Positions 47,905 to 58,836 of a stretch of 64,000 nt of DNA are shown piece by piece (within the stretch, counting starts at the first letter, position 1; every line of letters starts with the position of its first letter). The notes below the pieces were generated by a model, which saw only the letters and a program-made list of their open reading frames with translations, made no database searches and had not been told where the DNA came from. This stretch comes from Dryomyza anilis (lineage: Eukaryota; Arthropoda; Insecta; Diptera; Dryomyzidae): the NCBI GenBank assembly GCA_951804985.1, contig OX638130.1, forward strand, positions 125,067,593-125,131,592, read 5' to 3'. The position numbers and the translations under genes were made by a program.

Positions 47905-49597
47905 CTACACCATTTCCAGATTGAATTCAGAAAGGGTCAGGTTGATTTCAGACGTTGTCATATTGAATTCAGAATAGTCAAATTAAATTCAGAAACGAGC
48001 AAATGGAATTCAGATTAGTCAAATTGAATTCATTATAGACAAATTGAATTCAGAAAAGGTAAATTTATTTCAGAAACGGTCAAATGGAATTCAGATTAGT
48101 CAAATTAAATTCAGAAAAATCAAATGACTTCAGAATCGGTCATATGGAATTCAGAATAGTCAAATTAAATTCAGAAAGGGACAATTAAATTCAGAAACAG
48201 TCAATTGGATTTCAGATTAGTCAAATTGAATTCAGATAGAGACAGTGAAATTAAGAAATGGACAAATGGAATTCAGAATAGTCAAACTTAATTCAGAAAC
48301 GGTCATATAGAATTCAGGATAATCAAATTGAATACAGAAAGAGACAGTTTGATTTCAGAATAGTCAGCTTTATTTCGGAAAGAGTCAAACTGAATTAAGA
48401 AACGGACAAATATAATTCTGAAAGAGTCATTTGAAATACAGAAACAGGCAAATGTAATTTAGAAAAAAATAAAATACTTTTCTTACTGAGAGGGGCCTTT
48501 GAAATATATACTGTTTTGAAAAAAACAAAGTAGCAATTGCATTTTTTGCATTGCAAAAAATAATCCCAACGATCGTGTGTGACAATGCATATGTCACACA
48601 CATATCGAGGCTGTTGTAAATTTCTATTCAGATGTTATGGCCAAGGTGCTGCGCTTAAGCCCATACTCCCCCATGCTTAATCCGATAGTGACGATATGGT
48701 CTAAAATAAAAACGTATGTTAAGATGCTCAGGAGCTTGCCAGACTAACAAGAACCTGAATTAATGGAGCAACGGCCACAGTACGTCGAACGAATCATTGA
48801 TGAAGCAAAAACCATTATTACAGGTGGGGATTGCTCCAGGGCAGTGCAACACAGCACAACGTTTCATTCCGATGCCGTTAGTCAACTGAACATGCCAGTG
48901 GGTACCTACATAACATATTGTATTGTATTATTTATTGTATATATTTCTTTTAAATAGTCCTACTTCTTAATAATTATTTTAATTTGATTATTCTAAAGTA
49001 AATAAAACACACAATAAAAATTGTTCTGAATTGGCTCTTTCTGAATTTTATTTGACCGTATCTCATTTCAATTCGACTCTTTCTGAAAACAAATAGACTA
49101 TTCTGAAATCAAATTGTCTCTTTCTGATTTCAATTTGACTATTCTGAATTCCAAATGTTTATTTCTGATTACAATTTGACTATTCTGAATTTCATTTGAC
49201 TATTTCTGAAGACAATCGGTTCCTGAATTGAATATGACTATTCTCAACTCCATTTGCCCTTATCGGAATTCAATTTGGCCCTCTTTGAATTCAATTTAAT
49301 AATTTTTATTTCTATTTGACCATTTCTGAATTCAATTTGGTCCTTTCTGAATTTAATTTGACCATTCTAAATTCAAATTTTCTCTTTCTTAATTCAATTT
49401 GATTATTCTGAATTTCATTTGCCATTTTCTGAAATAATTTGACCTTTTCTGAACTCAAAATGAATATTCCAAATTCCATTTGCCCGTTTCTGAATTCAGT
49501 TGGACTATTCTGAAATTCATATGACCGTTTCTGAATTCAATTTGACTATTCTGAATTCAATCTGACCGTTTCTGAATTCAATCTGTAAATGATGTAG
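47905..49597. mobile_element. Repeat-armed (foldback-like) transposon of the IS630/Tc1 type
   Basis: The outer ends match as inverted repeats: CTACACCATTTCCAGATTGA at 47905 against CTACATCATTTACAGATTGA read inward from 49597. If TA within CTAC/GTAG is the target duplication, the element is 47908-49594. Each arm (about 47920-48460 and 49020-49585) is a tandem array of a 19-20-base unit, AAATTGAATTCAGAATAGTC and variants with AAACGGTC or AAAGAGTC; the right arm carries the reverse complement. Between them about 550 bases keep a decayed DDE transposase. Inverted arrays around a transposase recall Foldback/Galileo elements, although those belong to other superfamilies. Confidence 0.85.
48570..48957 (+). 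pseudogene. Remnant of a DDE transposase (IS630/Tc1-like catalytic C-terminus)
   Basis: Two blocks are readable. IVCDNAYVTHI (about 48571-48604) corresponds to the second-Asp motif (usually DNAxxH) of IS630/Tc1 transposases. VLRLSPYSPMLNPIVTIWSK (about 48646-48705) corresponds to the PPYSPxLNPIExxWxxxK motif, in which the catalytic Glu is replaced by Val. After one stop the frame continues (48763-48957) with a helical EQRPQYVERIIDEA segment. The N-terminal DNA-binding part and first Asp are absent. It cannot be active. Confidence 0.75.
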
Positions 49598-49932
49598 AAT
49601 TAAATATGATTTTTCGTCAATTTATTAATACAATAAGAAATTTTAAATAAAAACCCAATTCTCAAAATTTTTCTGTAGTATAAATTACTACATTCTGTGT
49701 ATTTATTTTGATGGTTTTCAGTATTATTTATTTTTACAGCATTTGTAATACACTACACTATATATAGTGCTATAGCACGGCGTGCGGGTATTTTGGAATA
49801 TATATTAATTTTTAAGAGAGAGTTCCTAATATATAAATAATTTCATTCAATATTCGCCAAATCTATGAAAGTGTCGTTAATTAACGTTATTACATAGAAT
49901 AATTGTAAATATGACTTGAAATGAACAACAAT

Positions 49933-50186
49933 ATATCGTGGTTGTAGAACTAAAAGTCACCAACTAAATTTTCAAAATGCCAATTGTTCCTTTACAAAAA
50001 AAACTTTATATATCTTTAAAATTTTGATCAATGAGCTCAATATTTGTACCAAATGATAAGAAAATGTGAGTCTATCAATTAACATTTCCACTTTAAAAAT
50101 GTTTCAATTACTTTTTACCTACATAGTTAAATTTAAAATTTTCATAAAAATGTATTTGTTGACTTTTAGTTCAACAACGACGATAT
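49933..50186. mobile_element. MITE, ATATCGTCGTTGTAGAAC-TIR family, copy 3
   Basis: Left end ATATCGTGGTTGTAGAAC then TAAAAGTCACCAA; right end TTGACTTTTAGTTCAACAAC then GACGATAT. At 254 bp it is the shortest of the three copies. It lies about 180 bases upstream of the likely MtnB transcription start. Confidence 0.85.
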
Positions 50187-50362
50187 GAAATATATAACGA
50201 AGAAATATATAACGAAATTCACAACAGTGTCAAATTTATTTGAAACGAGAGTGAATCACCTTATGTTTTATATGGAATATTCCACTGAACAGTTTTCACT
50301 CGTTGTTAATAATTACAACGAGTAGTGCTCTCATCAGCAGGTTAAACAGCGAGTAGCTCTTA

Positions 50363-50368
50363 TCAGTT
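50363..50368 (+). promoter_or_regulatory. Candidate initiator (TCAGTT) of the MtnB gene
   Basis: TCAGTT fits the arthropod initiator consensus and lies 53 bases before the start codon. A GCGAGTAGCTCT and CATCAGCAGG stretch just upstream is repeated with variation. Confidence 0.35.
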
Positions 50369-50415
50369 AATTTATTGTATTTGTTTTGTTTGTGATAAGG
50401 TTGTACAAAACTATC

Positions 50416-51403
50416 ATGTCAATTTACAAGGATTTGCCAGAGGTAAAAAAAAAAATAATAATTTGTAAATATTCATTGTATTGACGACATTCCATTGCAG
50501 GAACATCCTCGCAAGTTGATCCCTGCATTATGTCGCCAGTTTTACAACTTGGGATGGGTGACTGGAACAGGCGGCGGCATTAGCATGATACTGAAGTAGG
50601 TTATTCGACCCTCACCTAAGGCTATCTCTTGTCTTTGAAATTAATATTTTATTTTGCACATAGCGATGAGATATTTATTGCGCCCTCCGGCGTACAAAAG
50701 GAACGCATGCAGCCGGACGATCTTTTTGTGCAGGACCTGCAAGGCAAGGACATACAATTGCCGCCGGAATACAAAGGGTAAACGATGAAACACGCTTCAT
50801 TTAAAACATGAATTTAATATATTTCACATTTTGCTGCAGCCTCAAGAAGAGCCAATGTACGCCTCTGTTCATGTTGTCCTATCGTCATCGTGCCGCAAAG
50901 GCTGTTATTCACACGCATTCGCAACATGCGGTCATGAGTACGCTGCTGTGGCCCGGTGCAGAGTTTCGCTGCACACATTTGGAAATGATAAAAGTAGAAA
51001 ATAGTTTTGAACTTTATAGAGTTTTTTTACACATGTCTTCTATTAACCCAGGGCATTTATGACAGCGAAAAGCAACGCTATTTGCGCTATGATGAACAAC
51101 TTGTTGTGCCCATCATTGAGAATACGCCACATGAAAAAGATTTGGCCGACTCCATGTACGCGGCCATGATGAAGTATCCTGGCTGCTCGGCTATACTGGT
51201 GCGTCGCCACGGTGTCTACGTGTGGGGCACCAGCTGGGAGCAGGCCAAAACAATGTGAGTTTTTTTTTAGCTTAAACTATTCTATCAAACATTTAAATAA
51301 TTTTTGTTTTTTCTATAGGGCTGAGTGTTATGATTATCTCTTCTCGATTTGTGTTGAGATGAAGAAGGCGGGCTTAGATCCAGAGAAATTTGAAGAAGCT
51401 TAA
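50416..51403 (+). CDS. Apip: Methylthioribulose-1-phosphate dehydratase (APIP/MtnB), six coding exons
   Basis: The enzyme dehydrates 5-methylthioribulose 1-phosphate in the methionine salvage pathway; the human homologue is also an inhibitor of apoptosis and pyroptosis. Exons 50416-50442, 50501-50595, 50664-50777, 50840-50993, 51052-51254 and 51319-51403 are all in phase with GT-AG introns of 58-68 bases, giving 225 residues (human 242). It is a class II aldolase fold: [11 protein letters not shown] (29-39) binds phosphate, and HTHSQH supplies zinc ligands His103 and His105 with His183 in RRHGVYVWG. Cys85 and Glu127 align with the human catalytic Cys97 and Glu139 at a constant offset of 12. 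AATAAA is at 51565-51570. A 19-bp satellite begins about 50 bases further on. Confidence 0.97.
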
Positions 51404-51611
51404 AATGTACGCGTCGTCATACAAGACAATTCTTTAATTCTTCTCAATGCATTCTATGTATTTTAAGCAAACAGTTTTCAATGCATTATTTTACATTTAT
51501 TATGTATACTGTTATTTTTTTCGTATGTGGTAGATACTTAAAATATATAAAAGAAAACTTTCTCAATAAAATGAATATTTTATATATACAAACTAAACAC
51601 TGATTGTAATT

Positions 51612-54412
51612 AAGGAGAATTTATAGTAAAAATACAAAATTTTGGTAAAATTACGAATTTCTAGTAAAAATACAAAATGTTTAGAAAAAATACGGATTCC
51701 TAGTAAAAATACGAATTTCTAGTAAAAAATACGAATTTCTGTAAAAATACGAATTTCTAGAAAAATACGAATTTCTAGTAAAAATACGAATTTCTAGTAA
51801 AAATACGAATTTCTAGTAAAAATACGAATTTCTAGTAAAAATACGATTTTCTAGTAAAAATACGAATTTCTTGTAAAATACGAATTTCTAGTAAAAATAG
51901 AAAATTTTTAGTAAAAATAGAAAATTTTTAGTAAAAATAGAAAATTTTTAGTAAAAATAACAAATTCTAGTAAAAATACAAATTTTAGTAAAAATAGGAA
52001 TTTCTAGTAAAAATACAAAAAAAAATGTCTAGTAAAAATTCGAATTTCTAGTAAAAATACGATTTTCTAGTAAAAATACGATTTTCTAGTAAAAATACAA
52101 AATTCTAGTAATAATACAAAATTTTTAGTAAAAATACGATTTTCTAGTAAAAAATACGATTTTCTAGTAAAAATACGAATTTCCAGTAAAAATACGATTT
52201 TCTAGTAAAAATACGAATTTCTAGTAAAAATACAAAATTTTAGTAAAAATACGAATTTCTAGTAAAAATACAAAATTTTTAGTCAAAATACCAATTTCTA
52301 GTAAAAATACGATTTTCTAGTAAAAATACAAAATTCTAGTAAAAATACAAAATTTTTAGTAAAAATACGATTTTCTAGTAAAAATACGATTTTCTAGTAA
52401 AAATACGATTTTCTAGTAAAAATACGATTTTCTAGTAAAATACGATTTTCTAGTAAAAATACGAATTTCTAGTAAAAATACAATTTTCTAGTAAAAATAC
52501 AAAATTCTAGTAAAAATACAAAATTTTTAGTAAAAATACGATTTTCTAGTAAAAATACGATTTTCTAGTAAAAATACGAATTTCTAGTAAAAATACAAAA
52601 TTTTAGTAAAAATACGAATTTCTAGTAAAAATACAAAATTTTTAGTCAAAATACCAATTTCTAGTAAAAATACGATTTTCTAGTAAAAATACCAATTTCT
52701 AGTAAAAATACAAATTTCTTGTAAAAATACGAATTTCTAGTAAAAATACGAATTTCTAGTAAAAATACGAATTTCTAGTAAAAATACAAAATTTTAGTAA
52801 AAATACGAATTTCTAGTAATAATCCAAATTTTTAGTAAAAATACCAATTTCTAGTAAAAATACGAATTTCTAGTAAAAATACGAATTTGTAGTAAAAATA
52901 CGAATTTCTGGTAAAAATACAAATTTCTTGTAAAAATACGAATTTCTAGTAAAAATACGAATTTCTAGTAAAAATACGAATTTTTAGTAAAAATACAAAA
53001 TTTTAGTGAAAATACGAATTTCTAGTAATAATACAAAATTTTTAGTAAAAATACGAATTTCTGGTAAAAATACAAATTCCTTGTAATAATACGAATTTCT
53101 AGTAAAAATACGAATTTATAGTAAAAATACAAAATTTCTAGTAAAAATACGAATTTCTAGTGAAAATACAAAATTCCTAGTAAAAATACGAATTTCTAGT
53201 ATAAAAACGAATTTCTAATAAAAATACGAATTTCTAGAAAAAAAAAACGAATTTCTAGTAAAAATACGAATTTCTAGTAAAAATACGAATTTCTAGTAAA
53301 AATACGAATTTCTAGTAAAAATACAAATTTCTTGTAAAAATACCAATTTCTAGTAAAAATACAAATTTCTTGTAAAAATACGAATTTTTAGTAAAAATAC
53401 GAATTTCTAGTAAAAATACCAATTTCTAGTAAAAATACAAATTTCTTGTAAAAATACGAATTTCTAGTAAAAATACGAATTTCTAGTAAAAATTTCTAGT
53501 AAAAATACAAAATTTTAGTAAAAATACGAATTTCTAGTAATAATACAAAATTTTTAGTAAAAATACCAATTTCTAGTAAAAATACGAATTTCTAGTAAAA
53601 ATACGAATTTGTAGTAAAAATACGAATTTCTGGTAAAAATACAAATTTCTTGTAAAAATACGAATTTCTAGTAAAAATACGAATTTATAGTAAAAATACA
53701 AAATTTCTAGTAAAAATACGAATTTCTAGTGAAAATACAAAATTCCTAGTAAAAATACGAATTTCTAGTATAAATACGAATTTATAGTAAAAATACGAAT
53801 TTCTAGTAAAAATACGAATTTCTAGTAAAAATACGAATTTCTAGTAAAAATACAAAATTTTAGTAAAAATACGAATTTCTAGTAAAAATACGAATTTCTA
53901 GTAAAAATACGATTTTCTAGTAAAAATACGATTTTCTAATAAAAATACAAAATTCTAGTAAAAATACAAAATTTTTAGTAAAAACACGATTTTCTAGTAA
54001 AAATACAAAATTCTAGTAAAAATACAAAATTTTTAGTAAAAATACGATTTTCTAGTAAAAATACGAATTTCTAGTAAAAATACGACGTCTAGTAAAAATA
54101 CAAAATTCTAGTAAAAATACAAAATTTTTAGTAAAAATACGATTTTCTAGTAAAAATACAATTTTCTGGTAAAAATACGATTTTCTAGTAAAAATACGAT
54201 TTTCTAGTAAAAATACGATTTTCTAGTAAAAATACGATTTTCTAGTAAAAATACGATTTTCTAGTAATAATAGAAAATTATAGTAAAAATACGATTTTCT
54301 AGTAAAAATACGAATTTCTAGTAAAAATAGAATTTTTTAGTAAAAATACAAAATTTTAATAAAAATACGTATTTCTAGTAAAAATACAAATTTTTAGTAG
54401 ACATACAAATTT
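51612..54412. repeat. 2.8-kb satellite of a 19-bp unit
   Basis: The monomer TAGTAAAAATACGAATTTC is repeated head to tail about 145 times. The main variants replace CGAATTTC by CGATTTTC, CAAATTTC, CAAAATTTT or CCAATTTC. Variant order itself repeats: blocks near 52200-52330 and 52560-52690 run in the same sequence, as do 52800-53030 and 53515-53650, showing higher-order amplification. Each monomer carries TAG, so no frame stays open. The edges decay gradually into unique AT-rich DNA. Confidence 0.97.
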
Positions 54413-54659
54413 TAATATTTGTGAAATTATTTTAATTAATTGAGGCTTATTTTATAACAAATTCTATATTTATACATCAAATTATAGCCACTCAATGTCA
54501 TACAAATTTTGCGAATGCATTAAAAGCCAAAAAAGCAACAACCCAAAAAGAAAAAAACACGAAATAAAGAATCCTACATAATAATAACACCCCATAACTA
54601 CTAATTGTATGAGTTGTAACATTCAAATGTGTGCAAATAATCATCTGCTCATTATAGTT

Positions 54660-55310
54660 ATTGGGATGCATGGCTTTAACCCTTGACAGTGTGCTTTAAC
54701 CCTTGACTGCTGACAATTGTTGGCCAACAATCAGCAGTCAGTCAGTTATTTTTTGTGGACGCAACACCCACTTTTTTCGATTTTTCTATTTTTTACAAAG
54801 TACATTCTTGGCACCCCTTGATATGAGCGCGGAAACTGCGTTATATAGAAGTGTGTGTCGGTGTGAATGTGCGTCTCGTCCTGCGTCCTGCTGCCAGTAC
54901 AAACACGACTGTCTGTCCATTCGTCCGTCCGTCTGAGTTGGTGTCAATAGTTAGCAGTTTGTCACTTTGATAACAAACGGCGGCCAACACATTCGTCGCA
55001 TACATAGATCGTATAATGAAGTTCAGGTCGTACACTCGCCACCGCGTGGTGCTCTTCCCCGCACCCACCCCATTAAAGGATGTGCTTTGGATGGGGGGTT
55101 GGTCATGGTGTAAGTTGAGAAATGTTGTGGGTGGCCGTGGGGCGCACGTCCGTCCAAATGGGCAGCCTATTTTTCGTAGTTGCCATTGGCACTGTACGCG
55201 AGCAGCACCACATCGTATAAACATCAACGACTCAACAGGTTTGGCTTTAGTCGACGACGTGCGTTCTTTCCGACTAGTTCGAATCGGTAAAAATTCGTAG
55301 AACCGCTGAA
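54660..55310. other. Less AT-rich segment with possible promoter or 5' exon of a gene outside the window
   Basis: Composition becomes clearly more GC-rich than the surroundings. It holds duplicated TTTAACCCTTGAC at 54674-54710, CAGTCAGTCAGTT (initiator-like) near 54735, TTATATA at 54841, and a GGTGGGTGCGG/GGGCGCACG-rich part to 55170. Frames on both strands (54841-55227 minus, 55016-55300 plus) resemble no family I recognise and have no clear splice partners. Confidence 0.3.
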
Positions 55311-55950
55311 AACTGTCTGAAATTGACAGAGTTTGGAATAGAAAAAAGTTATATAAAAGAAATATTTTCTTGAAAGAGAATTTAAAATTGTTTAAACATT
55401 AATTACTTCTTTGGTACGTGTTGTCGTTCGAATGTTGTGATTTAGAAAACGACGTGGTATTTGGATTTTATATGTTTTTGAAATAATTGTGTGCGTATTT
55501 GAAAAAAATAAAGTTTCAAACAAAATATTAAAACTAACTGTTGAACCTGTTTGTGCGTATTTTAAAAATTGACAAAAACTATCTTGAACCTGTTGCATGT
55601 CCTGGTCATGCATTTCCTGTGAAACCGTATTTTATTATTTATTTTGTGATGAATTGTTTTAAATGTAGTTTTAATTAATTAGTGCCGAACCAACGCACCT
55701 GTTGAACGCTGCAGTAATCCATTATTTTTCTCATTACGCATTTAGAGCCTTGTAATGTATATCCGTAATAGAACCTATACTAGGTTAAGTTCAAAATTAT
55801 ATATCTAACGACACAAAATAAAAGATACACAATGTATAAAAAAACAATTCTATTATATAAACTCGATAAATTAATAAAATTTTCCATTAAAATGTGCATT
55901 TTAAAAAAATTTCAACTATTTTGGTTTTCTGATTTAACAAATCGTCAGTA
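55311..55950. other. Gene-free AT-rich DNA
   Basis: No exon or complete repeat was recognised. GAACCTGTT words recur at about 55540-55590. Confidence 0.4.
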
Positions 55951-56069
55951 TCATTCCAAAGGGGCGAATGTGTAATTTTTGACATTTGCGTTTTTTTTTA
56001 ATTTTTGAATGTAGTCAAGTATACTGTGCCAACATCGTGTATGATTTTTTGGATATTTCTAGCCACAGA

Positions 56070-56440
56070 AGACAAAACCAAAATGGCGAATTCGATAAAT
56101 TGAAAATGTTGTCATGCCAAAAGGGCGAATCTTTTGGTTTTTTTGCCATAAACTAGTGGTGTAAAGGCATATATTGTTTGTTTTTAAAGCACCTATCGAT
56201 TGTCATCATTACTTAAAAATATTTTGCCAAATATTAATTTGCCATTTGTTATTGGCAAGAAAAATGTTTGGCAAATTATTTTTAAACAATGATGCCAATC
56301 GATAGCTGCTTTAAAATTAAACAATTAATGTCTTCACATCAATATTTTACCTTGCACCAATAAAGAATTATAGCAAAAAAAACGAAAAGATTCGCCCCTT
56401 TGGCATGACAAGATTTTCAATTTTTAAAATTTGTTCGTTA
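56070..56440. mobile_element. Long palindromic MITE with GGGCGAATCTTTT arms
   Basis: The outer arm AAATTGAAAATGTTGTCATG then CCAAAAGGGCGAATC (about 56098) pairs with GATTCGCCCCTTTGGCATGA then CAAGATTTTCAATTT (about 56425). Further in, AAAGCACCTATCGATTG pairs with CAATCGATAGCTGCTTT, and GCCAAA with TTTGGC at the centre. Practically the whole 340 bases can fold into one hairpin. Confidence 0.75.
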
Positions 56441-56448
56441 TTTTGCAG

Positions 56449-56637
56449 TAAAGCTCGAATCACACGATTGAATAAACAGTCAACTTTTAAATCAATTTTC
56501 AAATAATTTTAATATCAATCGTGTGATTGCCCAATTTTTGTATGGAAAATAAGGCAATCACACGATTGATGTTTAAATTGTTTTGAAAATTGATTCAAAA
56601 GTTGACTGTTTATTCAATCGTGTGATACGAGCTTTAC
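56449..56637. mobile_element. Palindromic MITE with AAAGCTCG ends
   Basis: TAAAGCTCGAATCACACGAT then TGAATAAACAGTCAAC faces GTTGACTGTTTATTCAATCG then TGTGATACGAGCTTTA. About 190 bp, with arms of about 65-70 bases. It separates two copies of the GGGCGAATC-type palindrome. Confidence 0.75.
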
Positions 56638-56639
56638 TT

Positions 56640-56950
56640 ATTATTAGTGTAAGATAAAATAGTGATGTAAAGGCATTTGTTGTTTGTTTTTAAAGCACCT
56701 ATCGATTGGCATCATTATTTAAAAATAATTCGCCAAACATTTTTCTTGCAAATAACAAATGGCAAATTATTGATTGGCAAATTATTTTTAAATAATGATG
56801 CCCATCGATAGGTGCTTTAAAATTAAACAATTCCTCTACATCACTATTTTATCTTGCACCAATAAAGAGTTATAGTAAATAAAAAAAAACGACAAAATTC
56901 GCCCTTTTGGCATGACAAGATTTTCAATTTTTCAAATTTTTTCGTTTTTT
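56640..56950. mobile_element. Second copy of the GGGCGAATC-type palindromic MITE, left arm shortened
   Basis: From GATGTAAAGGCATTTG (about 56662) to AATTCGCCCTTTTGGCATGA then CAAGATTTTCAA (about 56930) it matches 56150-56430, with the same AAAGCACCTATCGATTGGCA core. The outermost left arm is missing, presumably because the AAAGCTCG MITE lies at the junction. Confidence 0.7.
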
Positions 56951-57650
56951 TTTAGCTATAAAAATTGAAAAAAAAATTCCCCATTTTAAAGCACTTCAAA
57001 CTTTAACATTTGATTGCCCAACATTTTTAAAAATGTACATTCGACCCTTTGACATGAAAGTGACGATATATATTTTGCTAAATCCTCAAATTATTTAAAA
57101 TCCCAACTTATTTTAGTCTATGCGGAATATAACATTTTTAAAGTAGAATATTTTTCAAAAATAACATCATTCTGAATACATATTTTGAATATTCGAAGCA
57201 TATGTTGCTCCAAGTTTCATGAATGTTCTTGTAAGGATTCATATAACAGCAGTGATTAGATTTTTTTTTGTACGTCTTATAATTACAACATGTGTGATGT
57301 TAATTTGATATTTAAAACGGAATATTTAAATTGTAGAAACTTAAATCTTGTAGAAACTAATTATTTTATATACAAAAGGAACAATAAAACAATTTAATAA
57401 ATATTTGAATTGTAGTTAAAATAAAAGCGCATTTAAAACCCCTTTTTAAAATCTGTATATATCGGTTTTGAATTTTGTATTTCGGATTTTTAGCATATTG
57501 GTTTGATTACGGGTTTAGTTACGGTATACCCATGGTTTGAAACACCGTTGAATAAAGTAATAGTTCAGCTGATTAAAGTTATTATATATTTAAATCAAAG
57601 AAACGAATCGAAATTCGATTACTGTTTATTTCTTCGTCATCCCTGTATGT
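56951..57650. other. Gene-free AT-rich DNA
   Basis: No exon or complete repeat was recognised. Confidence 0.4.
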
Positions 57651-57758
57651 CACATCACTTAGAGTACAATTATAACATGCACAGCTCAAATGGTAAGGGA
57701 GCTCGGCATTGGTTCTTCAGAGCAGTAGTGTCAAATTGTTATTATTTGCAAGTATTTA
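57651..57758 (+). mobile_element. 3' end of the tRNA-derived SINE
   Basis: GAGTACAATTATAACATGCA then CAGCTCAAATGG, GGAGCTCGGC and the TTATTATTT tail match the last 100 bases of the SINE at 62158. The tRNA-like head is missing, so this is a 5'-truncated insertion. Confidence 0.7.
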
Positions 57759-57779
57759 ATGCCGACAAGATATTTTAAT

Positions 57780-58836
57780 TGTTATCTTTTGTTGGAATAT
57801 TTAAAATTACCAAATTCAAATTTATGAAAAAAATCAAATATGCCTCAAAAACTAGAGCAAATTTTACGAAACTCATGCGGAATCAGCGCCACAAATATTT
57901 CCAGGAGTGTTTGGCACTTGTACTGTACTGTATCAAAATGATAGAGAACAGAGTAATTTTGTGATTGAGTAAAATCACAAGTAGAAATTAACGACCGACA
58001 CAAGACTGACACTTAACTTGTGCCATTTCTTCTCAGGCATGTGTCAAAACTGTTATTCAGGCTTGTTACAAGACTTGTAATATGGCCGAACCTTCAGGCT
58101 ATTGGACATAATCTGCATGGGCATTTCAATCATTCTTCATGTCATTGCTTTAAACCAGACTCTTGAGAGTCGACACGACGTCTGTAGCTAAAATAAATAT
58201 GGTAGAGATTAACAACCAATTTAACAATAATACGTTACATTTTGTTGAAGGATTATTATTTAGATATCTCCAAGGAATTATAGGTATTAATTTATTGATG
58301 TTTTAAAAATCGACAAAACTATTTTGTTTGTATATAAGATATGTGTTTATTCGATGCGATATCGATCCATAATCGTTTTTTTTCATGTTTCGAATAAACT
58401 TCATTATCTCATTACGATATCTGCGTACATCTCAGAAAGATTTGTAGTATAATATAGATACGAAATCGCAATCGAGATCGAATTAATTCTTCGACACTCG
58501 AATCAGTCTCAAAGCGATATCGAATCAAATGGCAGACTGCGTTATATATAACAAGCCTGGCACTTTTGTTGAAGCATGAGAGTCCCTACCTGAGATTTAT
58601 AAACTGAAACTAGAATTTACCAATGGAGAAACTTATTTTTATAAACAAATTTCAACTTCAGCCCGGTTGCATACATTTTTTAACTATTAGTTAATGATAA
58701 TCGACGGAAATCGGTTAGTTAGAGTGACAATTTCAATATTGAAATAAAAACAAAAAAATTAATTATTCTGTCAAATATAATTTTAACTGCTCGTTTTTTT
58801 TTGGAACCGGCCATTGGTACAATATTTTTATTCATA
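57780..58836. other. Gene-free DNA
   Basis: No coding or RNA gene is seen. CGATATCGA-type words occur around 58360-58520, similar to those near 12.2 kb and 61.9 kb. Confidence 0.4.

Noticed and set aside
47920..49590. CRISPR-like or plain satellite interpretation of the ~20-bp repeats
   Set aside because: The two arrays are in opposite orientation, bracketed by matching ends and a transposase remnant, which fits a transposon better.
51612..54412. CRISPR-like array
   Set aside because: Monomers are 19 bases head to tail with no unique spacers; it is a satellite in an animal genome.
55016..55300. 94-residue plus frame in the GC-richer segment
   Set aside because: No recognisable domain, and the antisense frame is equally open; reported only as a possible regulatory or exon region.
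57503..57964. Two adjacent plus frames of 91 and 61 residues
   Set aside because: The first overlaps a SINE tail and neither resembles a known protein.
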